NCBI GenBank assembly: GCA_963995525.1
Contig: CAXEFP010000915.1
Span: 62,001 to 126,000 of the forward strand
Source: Escarpia spicata
Lineage: Eukaryota; Annelida; Polychaeta; Sabellida; Siboglinidae
Direction of reading: 5' to 3'
Length of the DNA stretch: 64,000 nucleotides
Below, piece after piece: positions 52,094 through 63,425 of this stretch. The position numbers and the translations under genes are program-made. Every line of letters begins with the position of its first letter. The stretch's first letter is position 1. Below the pieces are notes generated by a model. That model worked only from the letters and a program-made list of their open reading frames with translations. It ran no database searches and had not been told where the DNA came from.

Positions 52094-52103
52094 GTGAGTA
52101 GAC

Positions 52104-53632
52104 GATTCAACTACAGTCTCACAACTAGCAGTCTGTATAGAACTCCAGACACACAACTAGCAGTCCATGTAGAACTCCAGTCTCACAGCTAGCAGTCTGT
52201 ATAGAACTCCTGACACACAACTAACAGTCCATGTAGAACTCCAGTCTCACAGATAGCAATCTATATAGAACTCCAGTCTCACAGCTAGCAGTCTGAGTAG
52301 AATTCCAGTCTTACAGCTAGCAGTCTGTTTATAATTCCAGTCTCACAGCTAGCAGTCTGTATATAACTCCAGTCTCACAGCGAGCAGTCTGTGTAGAACT
52401 CCAGTCTTACAGCTAGCAGTCTGTAAAGAACTCCAGACACACAACTAGCAGTCCGTGTAGAACTCCAGTCTCACAGCTAGCAGTCTGTAAAGAACTCCAG
52501 ACACACAACTAGCAGTCCGTGTAGAACTCCAGTCTCACAGCTAGCAGTCTATATAAAACTCCAGTCTCACAGCTAGCAGTCTGTGTAGAACTCCAGTCTT
52601 ACAGCTAGCAGTCTTATAGAACTCCAGTCTCACAGCTAGCAGTTTGTATAAAACTCCAGTCTCACAGCTAGAAGTCCATATAGAACTTCAGTCTCACTGC
52701 TCACTAGCAGTGAGACTAGAACTCCAGTATCACTGCTTGCAGTCCATATAGAACTTCAATCTCACTGTTTGCAGTCCATATAGAACTTCAGTATCACTGC
52801 TTGCAGTTCATATAGAACTTCAGCCTCACTGCTTGCAGTCCATATAGAACTCCAGTCTCACTGCTTGCAGTCCATATAGAACTTCAGTCTCGCTTCTTGC
52901 AGTCCATATAGAACTCCAGTCTCACTTCTTACAGTCCATATAGAACTTCTTGCAGTCCATATAGAACTCCAGTCTCACTGCTTGCAGTTCATGTAGAACT
53001 CCAGTCTCACTGCTTGCAGTCCATATAGAACTTCAGTCTCACTGCTTGCAGTCCATATAGAACTTCAGTCTCACTGCTTGCAGTCCATATAGAACTCCAG
53101 TCTCACTGCTTGCAGTCCATATAGAACTCCAGTCTCACTGCTTGCAGTCCATATAGAACTTCAGTCTCACTGTTTGATGTCCATATAGAACTCCAGTCTC
53201 ACTGTTTGCAGTCCATATAGAACTCCAGTCTCACTGTTTGCAGTCCATATAGAACTCCAGTCTCACTTCTTACAGTCCATATAGAACTTCTTGCAGTCCA
53301 TATAGAACTCCAGTCTCACTGCTTGCAGTCCATATAGAACTTCAGTCTCACTGCTTGCAGTCCATATAGAACTTCAGTCTCACTGCTTGATGTCCATATA
53401 GAACTCCAGTCTCACTGTTTGCAGTCCATATAGAACTCCAGTCTCACTTCTTGCAGTCCATATAGAACTTCAGTCTCACTGCTTGCAGTCCATATAGAAC
53501 TCCAGTCTCACTGCTTGCAGTCCATATAGAACTCCAGTATCACTTCTTGCAGTCCATATAGAACTCCAGTCTCACTGCTTGCAGTCCATATAGAACTTTA
53601 ATCTCACTTCTTGCAGTCCATATAGAAACATT
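52104..53632. repeat. 32-bp minisatellite after E30 (about 46 copies)
   Basis: Two related subfamilies: CAGTCTGTATAGAACTCCAG then TCTCACAGCTAG on the left, and CAGTCCATATAGAACTCCAG then TCTCACTGCTTG on the right. Right units contain CACTTCTTGCAG|TCC, an acceptor-like motif. The array is the boundary between the NUP155 exons and the unrelated gene downstream. Confidence 0.95.
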
Positions 53633-53687
53633 ATAAGTTGTCTGCCGTTTGCATTGTGTGAACACGCATTTGTTGTATCATCTACAG

Positions 53688-53735
53688 AAACAGACTGCAA
53701 GGGCATCCAGATGAAATCAGACGCTTCTTGTGCAA
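53688..53735 (+). CDS. Cys-rich gene, exon a
   Basis: Acceptor CATCTACAG, donor TGCAA|GTGAGT (phase 1). Encodes TDCKGIQMKSDASCA; starts with two bases of a split codon, so an upstream exon exists. Confidence 0.6.
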
Positions 53736-56700
53736 GTGAGTATCTTAACCAGGTAACCCGATAGTGAAGATTACAACTAACATTTGTAACGAACCAAAAA
53801 TGGAGTGATCCATGCGTTCATTCATTCTGTAGTTATTTGTCACCCCATTTGGTTCAGCAATCCTTCATTTTGTTTCAGCCCACCTTGTGGTGCTCGTGTT
53901 GGAATATATTTGTTGGTGCTTTTAGTGGACTTCCTTATTTATTTCTCTTTGCTCCATGTAAAGTATTGAACCACCAGTTGTTCTTATCCCTCTCTGGTTC
54001 AATTGCAAGGCATATGTCATTAGTACATTAGTAGTTTCTGTGTGTTATGATTCATTGACATTTCAAGTTACGTTAATTCAAGAGGTCAGTCTGAAGACTG
54101 TCAATAATATGTAACACTTAGTTACGACATTGCGTCATGTTTGTTGACTGCACATTTCTGTGTTACTGTGTGTCATGTGACGACTGCGGGTTTGCTTGTA
54201 GCTGCGGCTGCTGGTTGCCTAATGACGATGATCAAAACTACTGATGGCTCAACAACCTACTGCCCTGAAGGCGACTGTGCAGTTGGCTATGTGTGGTCCA
54301 GTGCCGATTCTGGAAAATGCACAGGTGAATGCGATACATGTAGGCAGAACAACGTGTTAATTCTTAGCTGATAAATTAATTTTGTGTACTATATGTATAA
54401 CAAATATTTTACCTTATGCAAGTTCAATGAATAACTGTTGGATTAATCAACTGTACACTTTTAATGCATAATGTGTGAATATTTTATTTGTTTATCTGTA
54501 CTTTGGTTGCAAGACACAAGTATATTTATTTAATATTTTTTTATTTAACATTCAATTAATTGTTTGCTGTCCTTTTCATGCATACTCTATATATATTTTA
54601 ATATAATTTTACTTATGCTTAATCCATAATGCCTATAATGTAAAAGTAGTCGGTATTTCAACCCATTGTGTTATAGTTAACTAAGCACTTTTCGCAGTGG
54701 AATCTTGAACCAAATATAAACAGCAGATAAGTGATAGATGCTTAACAAGAGAATATTGTCATCTTAGACACGACACTGCCTCGCAAACATCATCCATGAA
54801 GCTGTATCAGTCAAGTATATTCAAGTTTATGTAGGTATGATTGTAGTTAAGATACTACAAATGTATTCTCATATTAATACTACACACGCACGCACATAAA
54901 TAGAATAACATTGACAAATATCATACAGTTTAGACTGTGTCGCGACCCAATGTAATAGATAAATAAAAGCTAACACGTAAATAAGAGATAGAACAAAAAC
55001 ATCAGATGGCAAGTGAACTATGAAACCTGTAATTTACAGAGAAACCAACATTTCTATGTGTAACTTACCCTTCTGAGATATTTCTCAGTTTAGTATGGAA
55101 ACCTGTTCACACAGCCAGCATTTACACAACCAGCAGATAATGTGTTCCTTTAATTTATATGCTCTCGGATTGAATACTTTCTTATATATATATATTTTGC
55201 AATGTTCCTTTACTATCGTCACTTCATTCCACTAGCCCTATCTTTAGAGCATGTTTGCACTAAACAACAGCGTGTGGAACCTGGCTTACATTTAATGTGT
55301 TTGTTGTGACAAAGATACTATTTAAAGGAATTTGAACATTTCCAAGATTAAATAAAGTTGTGATTTTTGTAATATTCCGGCTAATCTAATTGGGAAAATA
55401 AAAATACTATACGTGCACTGTTTACACATGTATATGTTATAAACATTAATACCACTTATATAGTAACATTCTTAATCAAGTAGATTACAAATCGGTCAAT
55501 GTGCTCATGTAGATATCCCAATCATGTCAACAGAATCAAGTAGTAAAATGACATACTTATTTAATTTACTTTGTGCCTACTGTCGCATAATTAAGGCAGA
55601 GACGAGACATCTCAGACTTCCTCCTTCACAGATCTTCAGGTTGTTTTGGGTCTTTCTCTTTTTATTTCCCTTGGGGTTCCATCTCACGGCTGTCTTGGTT
55701 ATCGCCATCCTTTCAGAACATAAGACCCATCTCCGTCTTATGGCAAGTCATTCGTGTTACTCATGTTACTTTGTGGAAATCATTTGTGTTACTCATGTTA
55801 CATTGTGAAAGTCATTTGTGTTACTCATGTGCACAGAGTTTCAGAAGTTGTAATAATCATATGGTAATGCTTTATCTGGCCAGTTTGCTCAGCCAAGTGC
55901 GACAAGTGTTCACAGTCAGGAGGCGTCATCACATGTGACATCTGTCAATCAAACTACATCAAGGACAAAAGCAAGATGTGCAAGAGTAAGAACAGTGCTT
56001 TGCCTATAGCTGTCACCCGTTGGTTGTACATTAATTTTGTTTAATGTGTTGACATTAGTTATTGCACAAAGCATGATTTATTGTACACGCATCTTGCTTT
56101 TCTTTCATAATAACCTGTCCAGATGGTTGACACATATAACAATACGTTCACATTCCCTAACAATATCTAACAGCACTAATCACTAGTAGTAGCCCATTGA
56201 TGTTACAACAAATTATGGAACTGAGATCAGATGTTTTCTGGTTGTTGATCCTGTTCAGAGTCCTGCCTGTTGGTTGTTTGCAGTGTGTTCAGAGGTGACA
56301 TTTGCAGTAGTGTGTGTTAGGTAGTTGATAGGATATATAGGAAATATTGCACATAAGTGCATTGAAGTATGTTGTTGTAACCTTAGGTGATAAAACAATT
56401 AAATAGCATATATAAACAGACCAGTTTTTAAATTCCAGCATCTCGGTTAAACTTGACAACTTAGACACATCAATCAAAAAACGCCAGACTAGTGTCATGT
56501 TGCCAATGCAACTGGGTAACAGAATATTCCCATTATCACATGTACTGTTATTCTGTATTGTTGCTCTCCCCTCTGTCCCTAAAAGCTGGGATGAGGCTGG
56601 CATCGATATGAGTCCTCAATTATTTAGTTTTACTTATTACACTGCTAACGTCTCCACCACCCATCTCCACTCCCCGGTCCCTTGATCTCCACTTCCTCCC

Positions 56701-57088
56701 AATCCAACAAAGTCTGTCTTCATACAGTCCTCCCATCTTCCTCTTCTCCTATCATCTACTCTCTCCGTTGACCGTTCCCTTCCATTCGTTCCATGTGTCT
56801 AGCCAATGTTAACTGACTCCTCATTAGCGTCCTCCTAAAGCTCTTTTTTCACTCCTGCATTTCCTCCCACCCAGTATTGCATGTGTACATATTTGTTTTT
56901 CATATTAAACTTATACTGATTCGTTCACTTTGTAGGAATGCAAAAGATGCTACATCACCAACAAATGCAACGCCGATAACTTGAATTCAGCCTCTGGGTT
57001 CCTGCATGGTGGATTCTGGGTAAAAGTGAATATTGCGATAGCATCGCTTATCATGTACTCTGTCAGCCTGCTGCTGCTGCTGCTGTAA
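53688..57088 (+). CDS. Cysteine-rich secreted or GPI-anchored protein, C-terminal exons (gene-level, 5' end not found)
   Basis: Four clear exons and one candidate micro-exon give about 150 residues with many Cys pairs (CXXC, CX3C), then a hydrophobic C-terminus (about 20 residues ending SLLLLLL) immediately before the stop. That is the form of a GPI-anchor signal or a terminal transmembrane helix. The spacing KCDKCSQSGGVITCDICQSN resembles furin-like/growth-factor-receptor Cys repeats, but I do not recognise the family. No signal peptide exon is seen upstream; the array ending at 53632 lies where it would be expected. Confidence 0.65.
54202..54324 (+). CDS. Cys-rich gene, exon b
   Basis: Acceptor TTGCTTGTAG, donor GCACAG|GTGAAT (phase 1). 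Encodes TAAAGCLMTMIKTTDGSTTY then CPEGDCAVGYVWSSADSGKC and T; Cys pattern C-x15-C-x4-C-x13-C. Confidence 0.7.
55884..55985 (+). CDS. Cys-rich gene, exon c
   Basis: Acceptor TGGCCAG, donor GCAAGA|GTAAGA (phase 1). Encodes VCSAKCDKCSQSGGVITCDI then CQSNYIKDKSKMCK, with CX3CX2C and CX2C spacings. Confidence 0.75.
56284..56294 (+). CDS. Cys-rich gene, candidate 11-nt micro-exon
   Basis: Exon c ends in phase 1 while the last exon needs phase 0, so a linking exon of length 3n+2 is required. TGTGTTCAGAG, flanked by GGTTGTTTGCAG and GTGACA, fits exactly and would give the join CKMCSEECKRC. Not proven. Confidence 0.35.
56936..57088 (+). CDS. Cys-rich gene, terminal exon
   Basis: Acceptor CACTTTGTAG; 50 residues to TAA at 57086. 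Begins ECKRCYITNKCNADNLNSAS and ends in IASLIMYSVSLLLLLL, a C-terminal hydrophobic signal. CTG5 codes the Leu run. Confidence 0.75.
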   Translation, partial: ECKRCYITNKCNADNLNSASGFLHGGFWVKVNIAIASLIMYSVSLLLLLL

Positions 57089-59439
57089 TGGACACATCAG
57101 GTGGAATGGGAAAACAAGACGACGACAGATACTGACAAGCGACCTCACTCAAATCACACCCTAGATCTCACTGCAGGCACGTAACACACAGTTGTACTGC
57201 ATGTCAGCAATGCTGTTGTGTTCTATGTCTGCACTTGTATGCTTTATAGATGCAAGATGACATTAATGTTAACGGTGGCTCCTTATCATGATGCCATCAT
57301 TTCGTTGTTTCCTGCCGTTGTCTGTTAATGCAGCGTGGCTGTTGGCACACTCCCAACAGAACTGTTTCACTGTGATATGTACATAATTATGATTAACCAG
57401 CAAATGTAAATTTAGATTAATGACATTGATTTTTTGATATTCAATAGAAACAAATGCAAATTTTTTCTATCGGGTTATTTTTAACACTGAAATGGATATT
57501 TACAAATGATTTGGTATAGTATGTTTTATTTACAAATGATTCGGTATAGTCAGTAATAATATGTTTGTTGTTATGTTATCAGGACATGTTTGTGAGTGTT
57601 TCACAATTGTTTACATACAGCTGATAGGAGCCACTTATTTTAAACAGACTTGCCACATTTTCTTGGTAAGAGATCCTTTATTGTTGACTTGAAACTATAA
57701 ATCCGTAACATGTTTATCTCTAGGTAACCGGACAATAGCATTCTTGCCAATCAAATGTCGGCATCTATGAAACTACAGAAAATAACACAATCAAACTAAA
57801 CTTGTTGGAAATCTATCTAGCATCAACAGTTGTTGGCTTTTCGACCACTATAGCTAACATCTAACTTTGTCATTTGGGTTGAAACAAACAATGTATTTTC
57901 AATGTTGCCAACAGAATCTAGACACTGTAAACTTGTGTGTAGCTTCAGTGATATGAAATGTGTAGATTAGATATATGCGAAATAGGAGGTTAACTATTGT
58001 CTCAATGAATTGTACCACTAGCCTGTAGATATGAATTCTTTGTAATTTTACTTTATTTGTTCACATTTTCTAGAAGTAAAATGTCCTTGAATGTTGAAGG
58101 GCAGATTCACAAAAAGATGTTAATATGATGGAGAGAAGGTAATTATGTGCAATCATACCACTAGATCATGCCGACAGAAGTCATGGTCAGATACAAAATA
58201 TTTATTGGGCGCAAATGCCAAATATGCCAAATACTTACTGAATATTTTTCACACAGAAATTGATTTGTAGAGGAAAGAAATCTTGTGATGCATTTCATTA
58301 GAATGTGCAACATTTCACATGTCCCATGCCAGCTTTTTTGTAGAGTTGGATGAACCATGTGTGGTTTACTGATATCTATGTTCAAAATACAACATTGTTG
58401 CCTTATATTTTAGATGCCAGTATGTTATAATGAAAATGTTAGGTTTTTGTAGTAAAATATTTAAAGATTTATCGACATGCTCGTCTAGCTGTGGATATCT
58501 GACCTGGTGAAAACTGGATGCTCATTGGTTCCAAGATGAACACAGTTTATGGTGTGTAGACCTACATTTAGCTGGGTAATGTTGGGTTTTTGTTAATATT
58601 GGGGTAATAAGCAAACTTCACACGATTCAAGTATGTATACTATCAGTAGTAACTTGTGTATTAGTTATTTTTATATAAAGGAACACAAGAAGACACTTAT
58701 TTTGTTAATCCCTAACTTGAACGTCTTTGAAATATTTGACATTCATTAACACTGTCTCTATAAACTTATTTAAAAAGTCAAGGTCGCAATAACAGTAGAT
58801 ACGTTACTAACATGTATAGTTGAATATAATACACCTTTATGATCAACACATCAAGAACTGGCATTACGTTAGTTAAGCAAAGAGCAAGCCGATTCATACT
58901 TTAAAACAGTATGGTATTATCCAAAGTTTTGCAAACACTACATTTAAAATTGGCAAAATTAACTATTGCATTACAGTAGCACCCATCCAAGGCAAACACC
59001 CCAGAAAATATAGGTATCGGCAGTATAGTCGCTCATACTAGAGTACAGTTTTAGTTGTCGAACATTAACATGTGGTCGCCTACTGATGTCTCTGTAGAAA
59101 CCTTGCAAGTTGGCTCCTTTCCTCCAGCCATCTGTTTACTACATAGCACATAGACAACATTTGCATCACATGTTGGTGTGCTATGATATATATATACAAC
59201 TGGGTGATGTTGGGGGTGAAGGTTGAAATACTTCCTTGTTTATGTGTTTTCTCTGTGAATTAAAAATACTCTGTACAAATTCCTAAATTGTTATCCCACT
59301 TGGGTTGTTTGTCTTCCACCCCTGTTTCTACGACTGAGTCATTGCTTAGCCTTCTGAAGTTTCTTCCTACCTAGCTGCCATTGCCATGTTATATGTGGCA
59401 TGCTAATTTGCTGTGCTATTTCCAATAGTTCTCCCAACC
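57089..59439. other. 3' UTR and intergenic sequence
   Basis: AT-rich, no exon or repeat recognised. I could not place the transcript end. Confidence 0.4.
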
Positions 59440-59930
59440 CTCTCACATGTCAGTGTCAAGTGCAATTCATTCACCCCTTCCTCCAGTCTCCCTTCCTCTA
59501 CACCCCCTCCTCCCAACCATATCACAGGTTAGGGTGAAATACAACTCATTCACCCCTTCCTCCAGTCTACCTTTCTCTACACTCCTCCTCCCAACCCTAC
59601 CACATGTTAGAGTGAGATACAACTCATTCACCCCTTCCTCCAGTCTACCTTCCTCTAGTCCATCCTTCCAACCCTGTCAGAGTCAGATACAACTCATTCA
59701 CCCCTTCCTCCAGTCTCCCTTCCTCTAGTCCCTCCTCCTAATCCTGTCACATGTCAGGGTCAGATACAATTCATTCACACCTTCCTCCATTCTCCATTCC
59801 TCTAAACCCCTCCTCCCAACCCTGTCACATGTCAGAGTCAGATACAACTCATTCACTCCTTCCTCCAGTCTCCCCTCCATTACACCCCTCCTCCCAACCC
59901 TACCATTCTCTTCGTATTGTCCCGGACTCT
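59440..59930. repeat. Pyrimidine-rich minisatellite of about 72 bp (6-7 copies)
   Basis: Core CCTCCCAACCCT(G/A)TCACATG then TCAGATACAACTCATTCACC and CCTTCCTCCAGTCTCC. Confidence 0.92.
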
Positions 59931-60061
59931 CTCCCCACTCACCCTTCTTCCATTCCCCACAATCTGTCCTTGTAAAGATGACTCGACATTGCGCCAGTTG
60001 TGACACAAATACATAGTAAGCACACAATTCGCCAGATGGCAGCATTGCATTTTCAGTGTCC

Positions 60062-60955
60062 TTATGTGAGGTGTTTCCGTGGTGAGAAGAGACATGGAGG
60101 TGACATATGTTGTGGAGGATGACGCAATAGAGAAGGCGTCATGGTGAGGAGAGGCATGGAGGTGACATATGCTGTGAAGGATGACGCAATAGACAGGGCG
60201 TCATGGTGAGGAGAGACATGGAGGTGACAAATGTTGTGGAGGATGACGCAATAGACAGGGCGTCGTGGCCAGGAGAGACATGGAGGTGACAGAGATTGTG
60301 GAGGAGGACGCAATAGACAGGACATCATGGTGAGGAGAGACATGGAGGTGACAGATTTTGTGAAGGATGACGCAATAGACAGGGCGTCATGGTGAGGAGA
60401 GACATGGAGGTGACAGACGTTGTGAAGGAGGACGCAATAAACAGGGCGTTATGGTCAGGAGAGACATGGAGGTGACAGAGGTTGTAGAGAAGGACGTAAT
60501 GGACAGGGCGTCGTGATGAGGAGAGACATGGAGGTGAGAGAAGTTGTGGAGGAGGAAGGAATGGACAGGGAGTCGTGGTGAGGAGAGACACGGAGGTGAC
60601 AGAGGTTGTGGAGGAGGACGCAATCGACAGGGCGTCGAGGTGAGAAGAGACATGGATATGACAGATGTTGTGGAGGAGGACGCAATGGACAGGGCGTCGT
60701 GGTGCGGAGATACATGGAGGTGACAGATGTTATGGAGGAGGACACAATAGACAGGGCGTCATGGTCAGGAGAGACATGGAGGTGAGATATGTTGTGGAAG
60801 AGGACGCAATAGACAGGGTGTCGTGGTCAGGAGAGATATGAAGGTCACACGGATTGTGGAGGAGGACGCAATAGACAGGGCGTCATGTGGAGGAGAGGCA
60901 CGGAGGAGACAGAGATTGTGGACGATGACGCAATAGACAGTGCGTCATTGTGAGG
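60062..60955. repeat. 62-bp minisatellite (14 copies)
   Basis: Core GAGAGACATGGAGGTGACAG then TTGTGGAGGAGGACGCAATA and GACAGGGCGTC. It abuts a minus-strand LINE fragment. Frames on the minus strand are artefacts. Confidence 0.95.
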
Positions 60956-60959
60956 GTAG

Positions 60960-61130
60960 TTTGGTGCCATACATTGCAGGTGGCCGAACCACCGAAGGCG
61001 TCGCTGGGTGATGAGTATTGATGCATGCTTCTGACCGGTACGTTCCATGATCGTGTTATTGCTGATATTGGCCCGTCGGAGGCTCTTCCTGGCGAAAGCA
61101 CCGATTTTCTTGGCAGATCACGTCATCACG
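60960..61130 (-). mobile_element. LINE reverse-transcriptase C-terminal fragment, minus strand
   Basis: Minus-strand translation gives SLRRANISNNTIMERTGQKH then ASILITQRRLRWFGHLQCM; the RRLRW.GH motif is typical of the C-terminal end of LINE ORF2 proteins. Truncated at both ends; stops appear upstream. Confidence 0.75.
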
Positions 61131-61239
61131 GGGCTTGCTTAATCAAAACTAGAAGAAAATGCTTGTTGTTCCAACAGATGCCACCACTGCTACTAGCAGT
61201 TCACGGACAGCCGTCTCAGATCTGCTGAACTGGGATGAA

Positions 61240-61610
61240 ACGTAAGAAAGTTCATTCCATTCATTTTCATACATAAAAGCCTGCTCAAAAGCGCTGTACA
61301 CAATCAATAGAATAATCATGGACAGAAAAAACAAAGCATAAAAACGAATGCATGATAAAAAATGAAAATTTTCAGAAGGTTGGATATAATAAGATGAATA
61401 TATATATACTGTTTAAAAATGTAATAAAAACTGACTAGAAAGAGTTAAGCACCAAAATGGGCCAGGAACAAATGTGTTTTTAGCAGCCTCTTGAGAGTGT
61501 TCAATGTTTTTGCTTCACGAATGTGAGCCAGTAGCGCATTCCTACCTCGGGCACTTGAGCCATCTTTGCAACTAAATATATCCAGATCAGGAAGGCAGTA
61601 ACATGAAAAC
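61240..61610 (-). mobile_element. CR1/L2-like LINE 3' fragment, minus strand
   Basis: Minus strand encodes RNALLAHIREAKTLNTLKRL then LKTHLF, the usual C-terminus of CR1/L2 ORF2 (LP..IR.....FKR.LKTHLF). It is followed by a 3' part containing GTGTACAGCGCTTTTGAGC, the AGCGCTTTGAG-type tail. Confidence 0.7.
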
Positions 61611-61629
61611 GAACTAAGAACACTTGTTT

Positions 61630-62104
61630 TGAAATATTGGCCTATACTTTCATGCAAGATCAGGCAACAGCGGTTCGTTGTAACGGTGGAGTCTGTGCTG
61701 CTGCACGGATGCGAGTCATGGACATTAACAAAGACTCCCAGAACGCAACTAGATGGGTGTTTTACAAGTATGTTGCAAGCCATATTCAACATTAACGGGG
61801 AAAACACGTGTCACTTGTATAGAGATACAAACGGAATTACTCAGAAGATCCATGAAATAAGGGTGAGATTTGCTGGACACTGTTGTAGACATAAATATGA
61901 AATAATGATTGCACCCAATTAAGCCCATCCCGTTGCAGCAAACACATGGAAGAACAAGTCAGACCAGATTATACATTTATCGACTCGCTAAAGGGAATGT
62001 GGGGTTGGAACCACGGGAACAAAGGACAGCGTGGGGATATGAAGAAGACTAGTGTTTGGAAAGAGAGTTTGACCCGAGTGACCGACATGAGTGAAGTGAG
62101 ATAG
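61630..62104 (+). mobile_element. LINE ORF2 3' end, plus strand, frameshifted
   Basis: Encodes VLLHGCESWTLTKTPRTQLD, later IRVRFAGHCCRHKYE, then in another frame FIDSLKGMWGWNHGN and VWKESLTRV to TAG at 62102. LLYGCE.WTLTK...LDG and R.AGHC.R are standard for the C-terminal region of several LINE clades. Non-functional. Confidence 0.78.
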
Positions 62105-62690
62105 TAGGCCCTTATATGTAGATAACACACTATTACAACAAACCAGACATTGCTCCCTGGTTCTCGTAATTGGTGTTGGCAAATTGAAATTGGGCTGTTA
62201 CGTACGTCTTGTAGTGAGCCACCTTTGCACTGACTGTTTATTCGTGCCTGCTGGCCCCGCTGTAATAATTATACACTTGTGTATTGGACCGTGTGACTGA
62301 CAGTATTGCCGCTCTCAACAAATCAACGGCTGTAATTGAGTTTCCGCCAGGAACAAACAGCTAGACGTGAAGCTCGCTCACGGCATATTTCTGTCCGGAC
62401 TCTGGGGTATACCCGTTCCGCTCCGACCGTTGACAGTCGCAGGTGACTTCTGCTGCTCCTGTGCTTTTTCCCGTTCCATTCAACGACATGCGATCGAGGA
62501 GCTTGATGTTGGCTTACAACTTTGGCGTGTAGCTATTTCTTGGAGTTCGGAAATGGAGCCATCCTCATTGGATTTCCTGGCAGAAGTACAGGGAGATCCC
62601 CGTCGACTTTCCGGTCCTGATAGTAACGCTGGTTCTCTTTGTCCCGGTCCAGGCTGCGTCTTACTTTTGTCACGTCGTAGGCAGTTAGCT
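62105..62690. other. Sequence between LINE fragment and gypsy element
   Basis: No host gene recognised. It probably includes the 3' end of the minus-strand gypsy element (pol tail and possible LTR), but I could not identify LTR ends. Confidence 0.35.
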
Positions 62691-63125
62691 TTAGTTTCTA
62701 GGCCTGCGACTCATGCATAGCTGGGCTGGTGACACATTACAGCTTTCCAGCGGCGTAATGCGGTAATCTAGCAAGGCCAAGTGTTTGTATGTACACTTTC
62801 GCCAAAGTCGTTTCACAATCTGTACCGCTCTTTCTGCCTCACCGTTCGACTGTGAGAAGGCAGGAGATGAAGTGCAGTGTTCGAACTGGTAGTCTTTGCA
62901 GAATAGCGCAAATTCGCGAGACGAGAACTGAGTCGCATTGTCAGATCTAAATTGTTCTGCAATACCGTGCAGACTCATCTGTGACTTGAGGGAATCAATT
63001 GTCGCTGCGCTGCTCAAATTCTCGAGTTTGTTGACTTCTATGTACTTGGAATAGTAATCCACAGTGACCAAGTCGTTATTTCGTTACTACTCGAAAATGT
63101 CCGCAGCTACCTCAATCCAAGGCAG
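62691..63125 (-). pseudogene. Gypsy integrase catalytic core (with stops upstream)
   Basis: Begins PWIEVAADIFE, then two stops, then VTVDYYSKYIEV (first D), RSDNATQFSSREF (second D) and SNGEAERAVQIVKRL (E), so the D,D-E residues are still readable. It ends ALLDYRITPL..C..SPAQLCMSRRPR, the usual C-terminal helix region. Confidence 0.9.
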
Positions 63126-63161
63126 ATCGGGTGTTTTCGTTGGCTTGAGCGTTTCGGTTCG

Positions 63162-63401
63162 TTACTTATTCTGGTGCGTATTACACGCAGCGCAATCATT
63201 CACGAGATTTTCGATTTGTTGCGTCATCCCTGGCCTGTATAGTGCTTCTCGTGCTCGTTGCTTGCATTTCGTTATGCTCATGCGCGACTCGTGTATTTGT
63301 GCAAGCATGTTTGGCCTCGTGCATGGCGGCACCACGATTTTCATACCTTTGTACACTACACCGTCAGATACGGAGAGTTCGTCACGTATTGTCCAGTACA
63401 T
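63162..63401 (-). pseudogene. Gypsy integrase zinc-binding (H2C2) domain
   Basis: MSITKCKQRAREALYRPGMT then IENLVNDCAACN: the linker and CxxC half of the integrase zinc finger (KCK.RAR...YWPGM...I......C..C). The second His is not evident. Confidence 0.85.
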
Positions 63402-63425
63402 TCTGATTGTGTGCGATGTTTCCTG

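Noticed and set aside
2655..53632. CRISPR array interpretation of the regular repeats
   Set aside because: Units are contiguous tandem repeats without unique spacers, in a eukaryotic gene with introns; no cas genes.
53837..54031. 64-codon hydrophobic frame as a signal-peptide exon of the Cys-rich gene
   Set aside because: It lies downstream of exon a, has no splice sites in phase with exon b, and reads as AT-rich intron.
59447..60045. Small secreted-like proteins at 59.4-60.0 kb
   Set aside because: Translations of the 72-bp pyrimidine-rich array.
60062..61101. A family of minus-strand Ser/Pro/Leu proteins (MSLLTT.PCP...)
   Set aside because: Translations of the 62-bp array.
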